From: Turritopsis dohrnii
Lineage: Eukaryota; Cnidaria; Hydrozoa; Anthoathecata; Oceaniidae
Reading direction: 5' to 3'
DNA length: 64,000 bases
Assembly (NCBI GenBank): GCA_027922465.2
Contig: BQMF02000231.1
Span: 1-64,000, forward strand
The position numbers and the translations under genes were made by a program. This document shows positions 1 to 12,410 of the stretch, piece after piece. Numbering within the stretch: position 1 is the first letter of the stretch; each line of letters starts with the position of its first letter. The notes below the pieces were generated by a model. The model made no database searches. It was given only the letters and a program-made list of their open reading frames with translations, and was not told the origin of the DNA.

Positions 1-289
1 AATCAATCTATAAATTTATTTGTGAATTCGTCGAAACCAGTGGAGCGATCTTGTTGCAACTTATGAAATAGCGAAACCTTCCGTTTGAAGACGCTTATTT
101 GAAACTGAATATCAAATAAAAGATTAGAAGAAACAAACATGGTTAAAGAGAAGGTTAAATGAAAATTTACGTAATGTGGTCGATATTGGCTTGAAAAAAG
201 ACGAATGTACAAAAGACGATAACAAATGCGTCTTGTCGACAGCTTGTTTTTGGTTTAATAGTGTTGAATCAATGAATGAAAAATTTTTT

Positions 290-880
290 TTACAAATTGA
301 GTTTTTTACCACCGTTTACCGGTGGTAAAAAATGCTTGGAAAAACCACTGCTCCAATGTCCGCTTTTTCCGCAACTGAAGCAAGTTCCTGTTGGCTTGAA
401 GTTGACAGCATTGGTGCGAACAACGCGTCTGAAGTCGGGCTCTGCATTCCGAAACTGGATCTTGTCCGGCGCTTTAGAGATTGTAGAGGATGCGTTAGCA
501 ACTGATTTTCTGACACGCCGAAACGAACTCTGCTTCTTCTTCAAAGCTCGAGCTTCAGCCGATTTTATCTTCCGCTCATCAGCAGAGTCACTGGCCAGAT
601 CATCTGATACGTACTCATCGACAGTACTCCATCCTGCAATAGATCTGTCTGCTATTTTTATTAATTTGTTTCTTTTACAAACATTGGAAGATATTTTACG
701 TAAAAGTTTCTCTGATCTATGCTTTGAACCCTTCTTTATGAGGTCACTCAACGCATCGAGGTCATGCAAAACAGACTCATTGAATTTGTATTGTTTTTTA
801 TTTCCTTTAAACCTAAAAGTATGTTCAGAATTGACTTGTGAGCAATTTTTGGTGGGAACACTGTATTTAGCATGCGCCAT
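290..880 (-). pseudogene. ORF1 of a tyrosine-recombinase retroelement (relic)
   Basis: Open frame of 196 residues from an ATG at 880. It is hydrophilic and basic. Its central segment (KIADRS, then GWSTVDEY and DDLASDSADE) resembles the first protein of tyrosine-recombinase (Ngaro/DIRS-like) retroelements common in cnidarians; this is recognition from memory. Near the C-terminus is a retroviral-type zinc knuckle, CFSCGKSGHWSSGF, in which the fourth ligand (normally Cys) is Phe (TTT where TGT is expected). The knuckle is therefore broken or altered, suggesting a decayed copy. No reverse transcriptase or recombinase follows in the 289 bases to the window edge. The frame lies on the same strand as, and downstream of, the Helitron 5' end at 2194, so it could be nested in that Helitron. 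A long antisense frame here (276-971, +) is a shadow. Confidence 0.6.
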
Positions 881-1964
881 AAAATGCGCATGCGTAACTT
901 TCCTCGATTACTCCGAAAATAAGTTATATTATCAAACTAGTATCCCGTGTCAAATTTTTTTCGGGTTTTAATTCTGAAAGTGACATCTCAAACCTGGTGT
1001 CCAAAAATTAAATCACAGCATGATGAACAGAAAGGGTTTCAGTGCTGTAAGTACTTTAAACTTTAGAAATAGGAGCGCAGAACAGTCGTTTTACTTGGAA
1101 GATCTTAAACCCATCAAAAATAAAAATACGCGCTGCGTGTGCATCGGCTTTTTTCACTTTGTAAAATAAATTGTATCGATTGAAGATGCAATGGTTGCCC
1201 ATGATGAAAAATCTAACGTCAATACGAAAAAAAACACTTCTCACCCTTTTAATTAAAAAGCTCTAGGTATTCCAGCTAAAGCATTTTTAGTTCACTATCA
1301 ACACTGGAGTTATGAACAGAAAAACTTTTTAATCGGAAGATCTGACACACATCAAAATATTCATAATACATCTTTCATGATAGTAGTAAAAATAAATTGT
1401 GCGTACAGGAAAACAACAAAAATGCTGGATAAATAAACTGTGTTCTAACTAAATAGATCTATAATATTTTAACTTTGGTTTAACTTCAAACAAAGAGAAT
1501 ATACCTATCCATACTAATTCACATCATCATGTTAGTAAACAACAACATCTTCTGCAGCCATTTTCAAACACTTATAAACTCTTTACTTTCCATATTTCAT
1601 ATCTGTAAACTAAAATAATAATACTTTAAACTACTATTAATTTAAACTACTACTTTCCAGCACACTTTCCTACTGTAAACATATACTTAAAACACCTTTC
1701 TTCTGCTATTTCTTTTCCACTGAAATTACGCTACCATATTTATACACTGAAAAAACATAAAACTGCTTTCTTCGTTTGGAAAAACTGCTTTTATGCTTAT
1801 GTGAGGTAACTTTCTCTATTTTGAAAAGATTTTCTACTATAAACATACACTAAATACCTCTGTAAACTTTCTTTTCTTTCCAGTAAGTGTAGTAAACCTT
1901 TCAACTTTCACCTTCGTCTGCTTCGCGCTAAACTGTCTGTAGACTAGCGGATTTACTAACGGAT
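881..1964. other. No gene seen
   Basis: AT-rich sequence without a supported frame. It may be the interior of the minus-strand Helitron copy that begins at 2194. Confidence 0.5.
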
Positions 1965-2194
1965 TCCGTCAGCAACCAATCAAAACGGCGAAAAAAGAAT
2001 TTCTTGCGTTTTGATTGGCTTACAAATAACTGACGTTAGATGCCCCGTGCTATTATACTAATCGTGAATGTGTCTTGCGTGGTCTAACTGCGGCTATATG
2101 ACCACGATTAAGAAGATTTTGGCCGTAAATTTTTAAAAAACCATCACTCTCTAAGTTAATGTGTTACACACGATTGCGGATTATTATAAGTAGA
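1965..2194 (-). mobile_element. Helitron 5' terminus (second, diverged copy)
   Basis: Read on the minus strand from 2194, the sequence begins A|TCTACTTATAATAATCCGC. This aligns with the start of the 55-kb Helitron, A|TCTATATATACTAATCCGC. The similarity continues through a TTAGAGAGTG block and a long stretch around AAAATCTTCTTAATCGTGG, and recurs at a CCAAT-like ATTGGTTG segment about 200 bases in. A TC start preceded by A fits Helitron insertion between A and T. Its 3' end is not visible and would lie beyond the left edge. Confidence 0.6.
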
Positions 2195-2441
2195 TATCGC
2201 TATACAGAAGAAAGTGCAGTGAAGAAATGCAGAACGGAATGATGTTTATTTACACAGTAAGGAATGGTTTTTTAATTTAGTTTTGAATAGATATCTGAGT
2301 ATATGAGTCAAAATAATTCTTTCGTTTAGTATGTATATGCTGAGGGATGAAAACGAAGACGAGAGAAGTTTGTTTTGGTAACTGGCGCTATTATTATTGT
2401 TATAGTTAGCAAAGAAGATTTGATGCTTGATGCTTTGTCTG

Positions 2442-2464
2442 CACTGACAATTTTAATAGAGTCA
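2442..2464 (+). repeat. Left terminal inverted repeat of the CACTA element
   Basis: Starts CACTGACA and ends GAGTCA. It pairs with 9279-9301 at roughly 18 of 23 positions. Confidence 0.8.
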
Positions 2465-2860
2465 ATATGAGAACTCCACGGGAGTCATTTCAGAGTGCCT
2501 GTGGCGACTCCTTTTGCGAGTCATTTTGACTCCCTTACAAGTATCTTTTTTTACTCCCTTTGGCTTCTCATTACCATGAATGACTCCCTTTCAGTTCTCA
2601 AAAATGGCGACATTCGTGACCCTTCAAAGGGAGTCATTTGGAAAAGACTCTCTTACGATTCTCATTTCTTGACTCCCGTTTGAGCATCATTTCGAAATAA
2701 TGCCCAAACAAGAGTCATTTTTTGATCACCTTTAGAGCTTCAATCCGCTATTACTCCCTTCAGAGCATCATTGCGTTGATATCAAATGACGCTTGTACGG
2801 GCATAATGTGTTAATATTAAATGACTCCCATTCCAGTATCATAATATTGACGCTTGGCCA
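2465..2860. repeat. Left subterminal repeat region of the CACTA element
   Basis: About ten copies of a short motif, TGACTCCCTT and variants such as GAGTCATTT, occur in both orientations. In CACTA elements such subterminal motifs are the transposase binding sites. The same motif fills 9050-9278 at the other end and is absent elsewhere in the window. Confidence 0.8.
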
Positions 2861-3503
2861 TCTGCTTATCTTGCCCCCGGATTTCAGGGTGATCTCAAGA
2901 TAATTAAGAAAACAATGCAATTTACTTGAAATCATGTGTCGATCTTTTCATAAAAACACTGCGAATATATACATGCAAAAACATTTATGAAAACGCAAAT
3001 ACATTATAAACTATAAACTTGATATTTCTTAACAATAAATATTTTTTGCGTGTTTTTTAATTGCTACAATATACGATATTTCTTTTTTATATATCATAAT
3101 TCGATTGTCTCTCCAACTTTTCAATAAAAGGTAGACCAAGAATGAAAGAAAAACACGAAGAAAGTTTCACGGCGTTAATTTTTGTTAATGAATATTTCAG
3201 TTAAAGTAAATACCAGTTCTGTCTCGAAAAATAGTGAGAATATGAAGAAACACAAAGAAAAATCAAATAGATGGAGATTAAATAAGATATTTTTTCGAAA
3301 TTTACGTCACATACAGATAAATAACGAGGTTTACAAACGAAATAGTACCTCAAGAAAAAATGTTTTTACGATGTTTTAATATGATCTTTAAGTACGTTGC
3401 AGTTACTAACATTAGAAACGAGATGAAGAATCATAACAGACAAAAGAAGTTCTTTATTATTCACTTTACATGCAATCTCTGTGAAACAAGAATGAGACAA
3501 AAT
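2861..3503. other. CACTA interior without a gene
   Basis: AT-rich spacer between the left subterminal repeats and the end of the second gene. No supported coding signal on either strand. Confidence 0.5.
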
Positions 3504-5521
3504 TTAAATACAATTACTAAAAACTTCACTCTTGTTCAATTTAGTAATAAGATTTATTACTTTAGCAACAGGTTGTGTCGCATCGTGAATTCTAAGTACT
3601 TCTTTTTGAATAAAAAGTAATGTTCCATTAATAGCTTTCGGGTACGCCAAGTTATAAACATAAAAGGTACCAAATAACAGCATTATTGCTGAAATGAAAT
3701 CGTCTGCATGCCCAACTTTAACTTTGTCGACAATGACATCAAAATCGTCAGCAATTATAATTTCTAGCAATGTGTTTACATCTTTTTTGCAAACAATCTG
3801 CGGATGAATTTTTGCTCCAAAATTCTGGAACATCGTTGAAGCATCTTCCCGAAGTAACGACGGCAAAAGAATAGCAGCATAGGATACGACATCTAAAACC
3901 AAACGTTACATACATAAAGTTGAACAAAAAATGATGTGAAAACAATGATCCATTTAAATCACCTATAATTAGCGTGTGGAAACATTAGACTCTCAGGGTG
4001 CTAAAATTCAAAGAGTGCTTTAAAATTATAAAAAGCTAACGTTCATCTCCGACTGCAATTTGTTGAATAAAGGACTCCAAGTAATCGACACGAGCAGACT
4101 TTGGTGCCTTGCATTTCAACATAGCAGGTGCCATTTTTCGGAAATAACTGTTCCAATTTTTTGCCAGTGAAATGTCCGTTGTTCGCTCAAATTCGTTAAG
4201 TAGCTGAGAAACACAAAAGAAGTAATATATCCATAGAATCAATGCTGTGAAAATACCAATATTTCTATTTTGACAAAAGAAAACTAAAATAAGAGACAAG
4301 ACTTACTTGCAATACCTCTCCTAAGAATGGAAATTCATCGATTATCTCTGCCACTCCAAATTCACCAGAGGTAATCATTTCTCTTCTCCTAGCGAATGTT
4401 TTTTCCATTCCAGTGTCAATTATACTTAGTTTTCTTTTGTATGAATGGACAGCAAATTGCTCCTTCATTTCTGTGTGTGCAATGCTACTGTTCGCTCATC
4501 TTCTCCATCTTGCAAGCTCGGCAAGAAATTCTTAACACCCCACACATTGGAAATCTGGACTGTTTTCTTTTGTTCTGAGACTTTCCTTTTTTTAAAGCTA
4601 ATAACTTCGGGAACATGTCCACATTTTCTTTTTCTCGTATTTTTGAAAAAATTCCTTAGTTTCTTCTTCAGATCCCACTAGAAAGGCAGATTTAAGAAAT
4701 AAATGAAGAAATAAAGGTTCTACTAGGCATAACACAATAGATAACTGAACTAACCTTTGAATCGCGTTCAGTAGGGTAATGACGCATCAAATATTTCCAT
4801 CTTGACAGTATGGAGTGTACCATCTCGTCGTACTGCCACGATTTAGGGAAGCTAAAAAGTAAGTAGCAAAACGAATGACATTCCAATTTCTTTATATTTT
4901 ATCGGAGAAAATTACAAAATTACAAGGTTCCAGTTTTTAAAAAAAAACTTACTATGTCACTTTTGAACACTCATCAAGGACGCAGGAAAACAAGCTGGTA
5001 TAACTACCAGAGTTCAAATCAATTTTGCTGTTTAATTTTTCCAAAAGCATAGGTGGAAGAACAGAATCTTTTAGTACAAAAGGATTCGGCCAAATTGGTG
5101 GATTAGGATTGCATCTGTCGTCAACCAGGCTTAAACCAGCAAAGACATCCTCATTGTTGATGGTTGGTTCATTGATGTCTGGTGTTTCATCAAATGCAGT
5201 TATTTCCGCAAACGCTGTATCATTCTGTTCTGTAGATGGCGACAATGATGCAGATGACGATAATGATGGATTTAAATCCAGAACACGCAAACGACTGGAA
5301 CTGACAACAGATTCTTTATCATTCAAATGCAAGTCAACGTAGTCTTCAAATTCTGAGTGCCAATACTGCAGCAAGAATGAAGCTGGTAAAGCAACTGGAC
5401 ATCCAAGGAAGGCAGCTTGAATTGCGTCAACCAACTCTCCTGCGTCAATAACGCTAACAATTTTACTAAGATTCTGATACTTCACAAGATACTTTTTAGG
5501 TTGATCAAATATGTAACTCAT
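3504..5521 (-). pseudogene. Second CACTA protein (SAMD3-like accessory), spliced, one frameshift
   Basis: Five exons join in phase on the minus strand: 5521-4953, 4851-4755, 4677-4307, 4203-4041 and 3892-3504. Splice sites include donors GTAAGT, GTTAGT, GTAAGT and GTTAGC and acceptors ending TTTTAG, TTCTAG, TTCTCAG and TTTTAG. The last exon contains LLFGTFYVYNLAYPKAING, the conserved C-terminal signature of the family often annotated 'sterile alpha motif domain-containing protein 3-like' in animal genomes. That protein travels with this transposase type, probably as a transposition cofactor (inference). The third exon needs a one-base shift near 4470, where the frame ending HTQK meets the one beginning KEQFAVHSY, so the copy is broken there. 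The middle of exon 1 is acidic and Ser-rich. I see no SAM domain. Confidence 0.7.
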
Positions 5522-5820
5522 TTCTATTTATTTTCTATGAAATACAACTGATAGCAAGACAGTAATATAGGAGATCAATCACAAAAAAAACAAATTTTAA
5601 ACTTGTTTCAAGAAAATAGACAACAACACAATATTAGCCCAGGGTTATATTACAGAGATACTGACGCTTGCATCAATCTTCGGAGAAACATTTTCACTAT
5701 TCCTTTATCCTGGTTTAACCATGTAAAATTTTAAAAAATAACAAATCAGGTAAATATTGTATAAGAAATGTCTAAATGTCTAAATACTATCAAGCACCCA
5801 CAATATATATGAATTTACAA

Positions 5821-8413
5821 CTATACATGCACATAATGTCTCAAAATAATACACTGTTTTGAACGAACTTTGTAAATACCAAGTGGATGAAAGTCTGCCA
5901 ATTGAGGTATTTTGATAATGACATTTCGTTCGGTACGAGATATCATAAACCCATTGATACGGTTATCATAGTCTGAAATTGCTAGCTCTGTGCAAAATAA
6001 ATGAGGCATATCATTAACTATAAAGATACTAACAACTTCACCAAAAACATATGATCCATTACAAATACTTAACAAAACAGCACATCCGCTAGAATATCTT
6101 TGGCCATTATAGGAAACCGATTTTCCTTCCATAAATGACTCTGAAATGAAGTCACAACTTTCAGATAACAGTTTATTCAAGTAATCTGGAACATCATGGA
6201 GTGATACTTCCTTTGCGCTAGTCAGCTTTGATTCTTCCAAAGAAAAGTACAAATCTTTCTTATAATTCAAATACATTAGCATTTGGTGGTGAGTTGACAT
6301 GGATTTACAAACATTAACTCTGTTTTTAGAGGATGTAATGCAGTTTTTAAAATAGCTATGCTTTGACTCAAATCTCAAAGTTTTGATCTAAGGCCCAAAT
6401 TTTCGTATGTTTAAAGGGTAATGTAACAGGAAGTGCGCCTTTGGTTTGACTGTACTTTCTGGGAAAATTTTGATGTGTTCTTCCAAAAATGCTTTTATTC
6501 GAAACTCCAACATCTCCAGATCATTGTCAGTAAAAACATGAGCACAAAGCCTTTGCACTACATCATGAAACTTCAAGAACAACATCAACACTTTATCACC
6601 CGTTGAAAACAAATCGCCTAATATCAATGGAAATAGCAAAATTAAATTCCACATTTCACATGCTGTCTGCCTAACCTTCAGTTGACTGATTGGCTTCTCT
6701 TTTATTGGCTGCGGTTTATTTCTCTTATGGACTTCAGCATATTCAAAGTTGACAATGCGATCATTGATTTCACCTAATGTAACATCATATGTTTTCAGCA
6801 AATAAACGACAATACCAGCCAGAAAATCCATGGCAAATCCCTCAAAAACATCATGTGCAAGATCACCAGGCGAACCATCTGCAATATGAAAAAAGTTGAG
6901 TTCGTTTAGAACAGATCTCTTTTTGATTCCATAAAGTTTGCTAAGTTCAGGTGATTTTTCAACTTCAGCTACTTGAGCATCATAAGCTTCTCGGGTACGT
7001 ACTACATCAACACAAGAATGATCAGCTATGGCATCTTTTGTTCGGTTGCATGTGCGACAAAATCTTTGGACTGTAGAAAGATTTTCATAGTACCCGCCAA
7101 TGGCATGAGCAGAAAGGTTGTCCGCAACAAGCATTGTTAAAGTTCCAAAGAAATGATGAGTTGAGTTGTGAAAATTGAATTTAATTCCACATGTTTCCAA
7201 CAACCTTACGTCTTCAGTTAAAGGAGCGAGAATTGATTTGTAACCATACGTTTTCACATGCACAGCTTTACAGAGTATGGCAAGGTGTAAATCTTTCAAT
7301 CGTGATCGATGCTCTGGCCTGACATTACCTGTAAACATAGAAAAAACATAATTGCCTTGTATTGCATTTTACATAAGGAAATCAATTTATTAGCAAGACA
7401 AGCAAGTTAATGGACAGAAAATGCAACTCACCAATCAGGTAATAAAATCCAGAAATCTTGAACTTAACAGTTTTGTTACCAAGTGGATTGCAAACTTGGA
7501 AATCATCATGATACAATACAACCTGCAACGCATTCGGCTGAACTGAGAACAAAGGACTGTTGCTAAAATTACATCCATCCTTGAAATCTTCCAAAGAGTC
7601 ACTGCTTTTCACACGAGGATTCACTATATCCCCAATAACGTCCTCATGACACAGATAATTTTCTAATGTTTTTAAGATAGGGGTATAATAAATACAGTCT
7701 GTACAAGAAGTCTTTGGATCAATTCCAAGTGTAATTTCACATGGAGGCACATATGCTGTTTTTTGAGAAATATAAGCATTCAATGTCTGACTGTTGGAAA
7801 ACTTTTGAAACGGTCTTATGAATGGACTCTCACATTCCAAAATAAGTTTACTTTCATAATCCAGTACAAAACTAGGATGATTCTCACGTAGAGATTTCTG
7901 CAGCTTCTGCCTTTGTGAAAATCTATCTGTTTTTAAAATATCAATAATTTTATCGCAAATGAATGAAATTGCGCTTTGAGTAACGTTATGTATTTCTCTC
8001 AATTCAATTAAAACATCCGCTACGCCATCGTCAACATTCATGGAGCAGTACGGCTCAAAATACTGATCATGAACATCTTCATCATCACTGCTATCAAGAT
8101 TGCTGTCACTTCCATTAATATCCAAAGTCACACTGGTATCAGGTGTATCATTCTCCGCACTAGGTCCACTATCATCTGATTTGACCGCTTGAGTTGTCAC
8201 ATACTCCCCCAAGAATTTATCATTGAATTGTTTGTGTTTAATTCGGATGTGTCTTGCAAAGCTCTTTTGACTTGTGAATTTTGACAGACATCCAGAAATA
8301 TTACATTGCACAGCGAAATTAGCCTGCATTGAGTGAAAGTTCCATAAATGTTTCATGAGCCATTTGTAATTAACTGTTTTATACGAACAGTCAAATTGAC
8401 AGGAAAACTTCAT
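5821..8413 (-). pseudogene. CACTA/EnSpm-like transposase, two exons, one nonsense codon
   Basis: Exon 1 runs from the ATG at 8413 to 7432 and exon 2 from 7328 to 5821. The 103-nt intron has GTGAGT/TTTACAG borders, and splicing restores YYLIGNVRPEHRS, a conserved stretch of this transposase family. The N-terminus has two C2H2-type zinc fingers (residues ~1-65), followed by an acidic region. The catalytic core includes LVADNLSAHAIGG, a CRTC pair and GDLAHDVFEG, the D-x2-H-type motif of Transposase_21-like proteins. A single in-frame TAG at 6388-6390, between KFGP and IKTLRFESKHSY, interrupts an otherwise continuous exon. Without it the protein would be about 830 residues. I did not assign all catalytic acidic residues with certainty. 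Confidence 0.8.
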
Positions 8414-9049
8414 ATTAAATTTCTATAGAAAAAATTATCACTAAAGTTAGAATTAACAAAAAAATAGTAATCATTCAAAATCATTCAACTTTTTTCCGAA
8501 TACTTTCTCTTTAAGATTATTTAAGAACAAGAAAAAGAACGAAAGAAACTGTCAGTCACACGAACACAGCAATTCAATTTTATCAAGAAGGAAATCCAAG
8601 AATAGTACAACTGCATGCCTCCTAATATGAAATATGTATGCAATTTGTGTATCATATCCGTTAAACCGTTAAAATAAAAATCGATATGTATTATCGATAT
8701 GTAACTAGTGTTGCAGAGAAATCCATCTCAAAAAAAACACGTTACCTTTTAATGTTGAAGTTACAGAAAAAGCACGACACGTTTTTTATCCACAAGTTAT
8801 ATTTTCATCTTAAACTTTCGCTCACATGTGTGAGCACGAGAATATCAAATAAGTTCACAATTCTTGTGATTATGTAGGGAAATATCTATACAAAAGAATG
8901 ATTATTTATTAAAAGGCAAAGAAAGTACACTCAGGAGTTAATAGCCGTATCTTTATTGTTCAAATGTGTTAAATTCTTTCTACTCTCAATTAAGCAATTG
9001 CTTACAAAAAAAATTATTCAAATGTGCGAAACAGTGGCTTTGTTTTTCC
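8414..9049. other. CACTA 5' region upstream of the transposase
   Basis: Should hold the transposase promoter (minus strand). No clear TATA box or other gene seen. Confidence 0.4.
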
Positions 9050-9278
9050 ATTTGACTCTCCAACGAGCATCAAAATGATTCCTTTAAAGATTCATTTGAC
9101 TTACATCACTTCTGATCACTTAAAGGAGTCAAAATGACTCCCTTCAAGGTGGTCATTTTAAGGAAATTGAAATTGACACCCCGTAAAAACAAAATGACTC
9201 CCTTAAGATGCTCTTCGTATCATCTGATTTACTCCCTTAGGTTATCATTGTTCAATGACTCCCTTTCAGGAGTCGCGA
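9050..9278. repeat. Right subterminal repeat region of the CACTA element
   Basis: Multiple TGACTCCCTT-type motifs in both orientations, matching 2465-2860. Confidence 0.8.
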
Positions 9279-9301
9279 TGACTCCGCTATAACTGTCAGT
9301 G
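9279..9301 (-). repeat. Right terminal inverted repeat of the CACTA element
   Basis: Ends ACTGTCAGTG, the inverse of the left end. Confidence 0.8.
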
Positions 9302-9404
9302 TGCCTGTCTGCCAGCTATTTATGTCTTGTTTTTGTTTGCTTAAATATGGTTGCAGTAGTAAGTATTGTGGCTGTTCTTCACTAAAATCTTTTTTAGTGC
9401 TTGT

Positions 9405-9766
9405 GTTTTCATGGGACGAAGTTACTGGTATGAAACTGTTTCAAGAAAGCCGTATTTAGTGAAACGAAAGAAGATAAAAGCGATGATCCATCAAAACAAG
9501 AACCTCAATCAGATGAAGGTATCGTTGCGAGTTTTATTAGTGCTGAATCCCATCAAGATTCCAACAATGAAGACTCTGTTCTTGAAGTTTCCGAGATTAT
9601 TGTTAAACCAAGTCCGACTCAATTACGTACAGCAATCAAGACACTGATAGATTATTCTATGATAACTGGTACTTCCGGGTTAGCGATAAATATATCAAGT
9701 ATATTGGAAAACCGTATTAGAAAATCTGCACACCAGAAAAAAATAACTGACTTTTTGGTTGAATAA
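9405..9766 (+). pseudogene. Pogo/Tigger (CENP-B-like) transposase C-terminal relic
   Basis: A continuous frame of 110 codons from 9434 to the TAA at 9764 begins NCFKKAVFSET and ends with KKITDFLVE. NCFKKA, the acidic linker and the closing K-x-x-x-I-T-D-F motif are typical of the C-terminus of Tigger/jerky-type transposases. Upstream, WDEV (from about 9407) is in a different frame, so an indel lies near 9430. The catalytic domain is missing. The CACTA element ends about 100 bp upstream and may have separated this tail from its body, but no matching N-terminal half was found left of 2440. Confidence 0.65.
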
Positions 9767-12090
9767 ATTACAAAGTAAGTTATAAAGTGCGTAATTATAT
9801 TAAAGATAGAAAACAGTAAGCATTACAATTTAAGTTGATATTGGTGTTGCTTTCATTTTTCGTGAACAATCCCTATCTTCGTCAAAAATTAAAATTCAAA
9901 ACTCTATTTAACTGGGACAATTTCACTTCTTTTGTCCAAGTCCCACTTGTATGGATGTAATACGTCAATACATAACGGTAAGATAGGCAAGCGATTCAGC
10001 AACAACGTTTTTACAACAATCTTTCTTTTTTATCAAAAATGGTATCAAAATATCTTTTTCATAAATTAGAATGTAATATGATGTTTTTCCACTATGTACA
10101 TGTTCGTTGTGCTATGTAGAATGGTTTTTTTCAGTGATAAAAAATAAAGGATACGAAAAGAAAAATAACGCCCTTAATTTGAATCAACGAATCAGACGCA
10201 GTCGGATGAAAGATGATTTGCTGAAAGAAGTTAACAATGCTTTTAAAGAATGAAATTTTAATATTCTTTTCAGATCAAAAAAGTGTTGCCATGGAGATGA
10301 TGAAGGTCAGCGCTTGATTTCAATAGGAAGGCTATTGAAGACGTCGAAATTTTGCCAAACTATCCTATCCTGCCTCGTTTTGATGTGATAATTTGATAAA
10401 AAATTATCACAAATTGTTCCATAGCGACTTGAAGTTATGCAAAACATATAATCAACTAACTCGAGTGTAACAATTCAACACATCAAAACGAGGTTGGGTT
10501 TGATAGTTTGACAAAATATTGTCGTGTAAACTGAGATTCTGGAAATGTGTATGGACTTCATACATATGATGCATGAAATATTGCGGCACTACTATTTGAA
10601 CGTATACAGTGGAGACACGAAAGGATTGATTTCGTGATGTTCTTTCTGTGGGCTGGTTGAAATATTTGTCATCAGATCAAAAAGTGTGCAATTAAAAATA
10701 TTTGTTGATTTGAAATTGACATCGATTAACTGGAAGTTACTACAATGACTGTGGCCACACTTTCTATACCTGCCTCTTTTTAATACGCTATTTTGAGGAA
10801 AACGAAGGTCTGTTGAAAATGTTTTCTCCTGAAATTAACTACAAATGTGGATGTTGTACATTTAGTGAAACGACTCTCCAGAGAATACTTCTTTTTGAAA
10901 TGTTCCGTTAATCTCACTTAATAACTTGAACTCGAAATGCGAATGCTATGAAAGATGCAAATGGTTTAAGACTTTGGTATTCATAAAAAATGATTTATGA
11001 GTTCACGGAAAAGAAAGAAGTGTATACAGGTATCAACAGGTATCAACGCTTATTTTTCATTTAAAAACTTTTTACTTTATCTTTATCATGAAAATCCATT
11101 CGTATAATCAAACGAACTTATTCTTAGTAACAAGATTTGTAACATTTTGAAAAACGTTTTGCCAATACCTACAAAATTAAATGAAGATACCGCCATTTTG
11201 CCGCCCACAATTTTCTTATTGACTCCTTTTGTCAACGCCGCCCCACTCCTCCGTCCACCCCAATGATGTAAATTTTTCAGCCAGTTTCCCAAAATTTTGG
11301 ATATTTCCTATAAGCAATAATCTATATAATTATATTCCATAAAAAAAAATGATCATATGTATCCATACGTATAACATAGTATGTCATAGTAATTAGCGAA
11401 AGGAAGCGATCTAAATTATTCACAAATGGCTATTAACTCAAGCAGCTTTAGGCTTTAACACAACGGATGTTTTGGACTCAGATGACCTTAATATACTGTA
11501 TATAAACTAATGGCAATACGAACTTTGTATATGTCGGTCGTCAGATATTGTTTAACTTCCAGTATAAAACCTTATAACAAATTGGTGTTAATTGAGTAAA
11601 ACTCACCTTAGTAATATTGATGTCAAGAACCATTCTTTCAAAATCGAATTCCGAATTTGCATTTATGACATCGATATCATTAATCCGATTGAGTTGGACT
11701 CGACTGCCTTGCTTATCAAACATACAAGAAACGTCCAAATTATTATACACGTGTGTGTGTCTTTACAAATTGCTATGAATAAAAGAAAATTTCAGGTCAA
11801 TGACTGTTTTAAAAATAAGAGGCTATCCCACCCTGTGTATCATCTAACGCTCTGATTAAACGTGTGTGACGGTGATCATCGAAAGTCCCACTATTATATT
11901 CCTTTACAAATTTGCTTACTATTGAGTAAGTCACACTTTATCCAAATTGAAGCAAGGAACCATACTTTGATGAACCATAGCAATACTTGCACTAATGCCA
12001 TCGAATTCGCTAGTTTGATGACTTTTGACTCGATGGCCTCGCTATGACGTTTTTGAGTCAATTCCGCTTGCACGTGCCCTAGAAGCGTGG
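9767..12090. other. No gene seen (one foldback element, one diverged duplication)
   Basis: Noncoding apart from the MITE at 10349-10517. Around 11590-12050 two half-copies of a diverged segment follow each other: ATTGAGTAA, then AAGAACCAT or AAGGAACCAT, then ACTCGA and a final GCCTCGCTAT-like end, about 330 bp apart. A 68-residue frame at 11086-11292 has no recognisable features. Confidence 0.5.
10349..10517. mobile_element. 169-bp foldback MITE
   Basis: Inverted arms at 10349-10387 and 10479-10517 share ATTTTGCCAAACTATC and CCTCGTTTTGATGTG with few mismatches. No coding capacity. The CCTCGTTTT core recurs in other MITEs of the window. Confidence 0.75.
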
Positions 12091-12410
12091 TTTATTTATT
12101 TATTTATTTATTTACGAATATTTTTACAGGATATGTCAAATCAAAAATAAGAAATACATATATATATACATATTTACAAATTTCTGTTGTTATATGGGTC
12201 CTGTGTTAAAAACATATAAGAAAATCTAAAATATTATAAGGAATTGATAAAATAACTAAAATGCGATATAAAAAGACGACTTAAGGTGATAAAATGAGAA
12301 TGTGAAAGATAGAACAATGGCCATTAAGTTCACCAATCTGTGCTGTATAAGCATAACAGTAGCAAAGACTGCAAAGTAAATAATTTTAACAGTGTAAGAT
12401 GTAGATAAAA

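Larger units (their letters stand above)
2442..9301 (-). mobile_element. CACTA/EnSpm-like DNA transposon, two genes
   Basis: A 6,860-bp element bounded by imperfect terminal inverted repeats of about 23 bp starting CACTGACA. The left reads CACTGACAATTTTAATAG; the right, reverse-complemented, reads CACTGACAGTTATAGCGG. A 2-bp TG flanks both sides (2440-2441 and 9302-9303) as a possible target duplication. CACTA/G termini and dense subterminal repeats are hallmarks of the CMC/EnSpm superfamily. Both genes lie on the minus strand: a spliced transposase (8413-5821) and a second spliced protein (5521-3504). Each carries one visible lesion, so the copy looks recently dead. The animal versions I recall also pair such a transposase with a protein annotated as SAMD3-like. 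Confidence 0.85.

Noticed and set aside
276..971. 231-residue plus-strand frame
   Set aside because: Antisense shadow of the retroelement ORF1 at 290-880.
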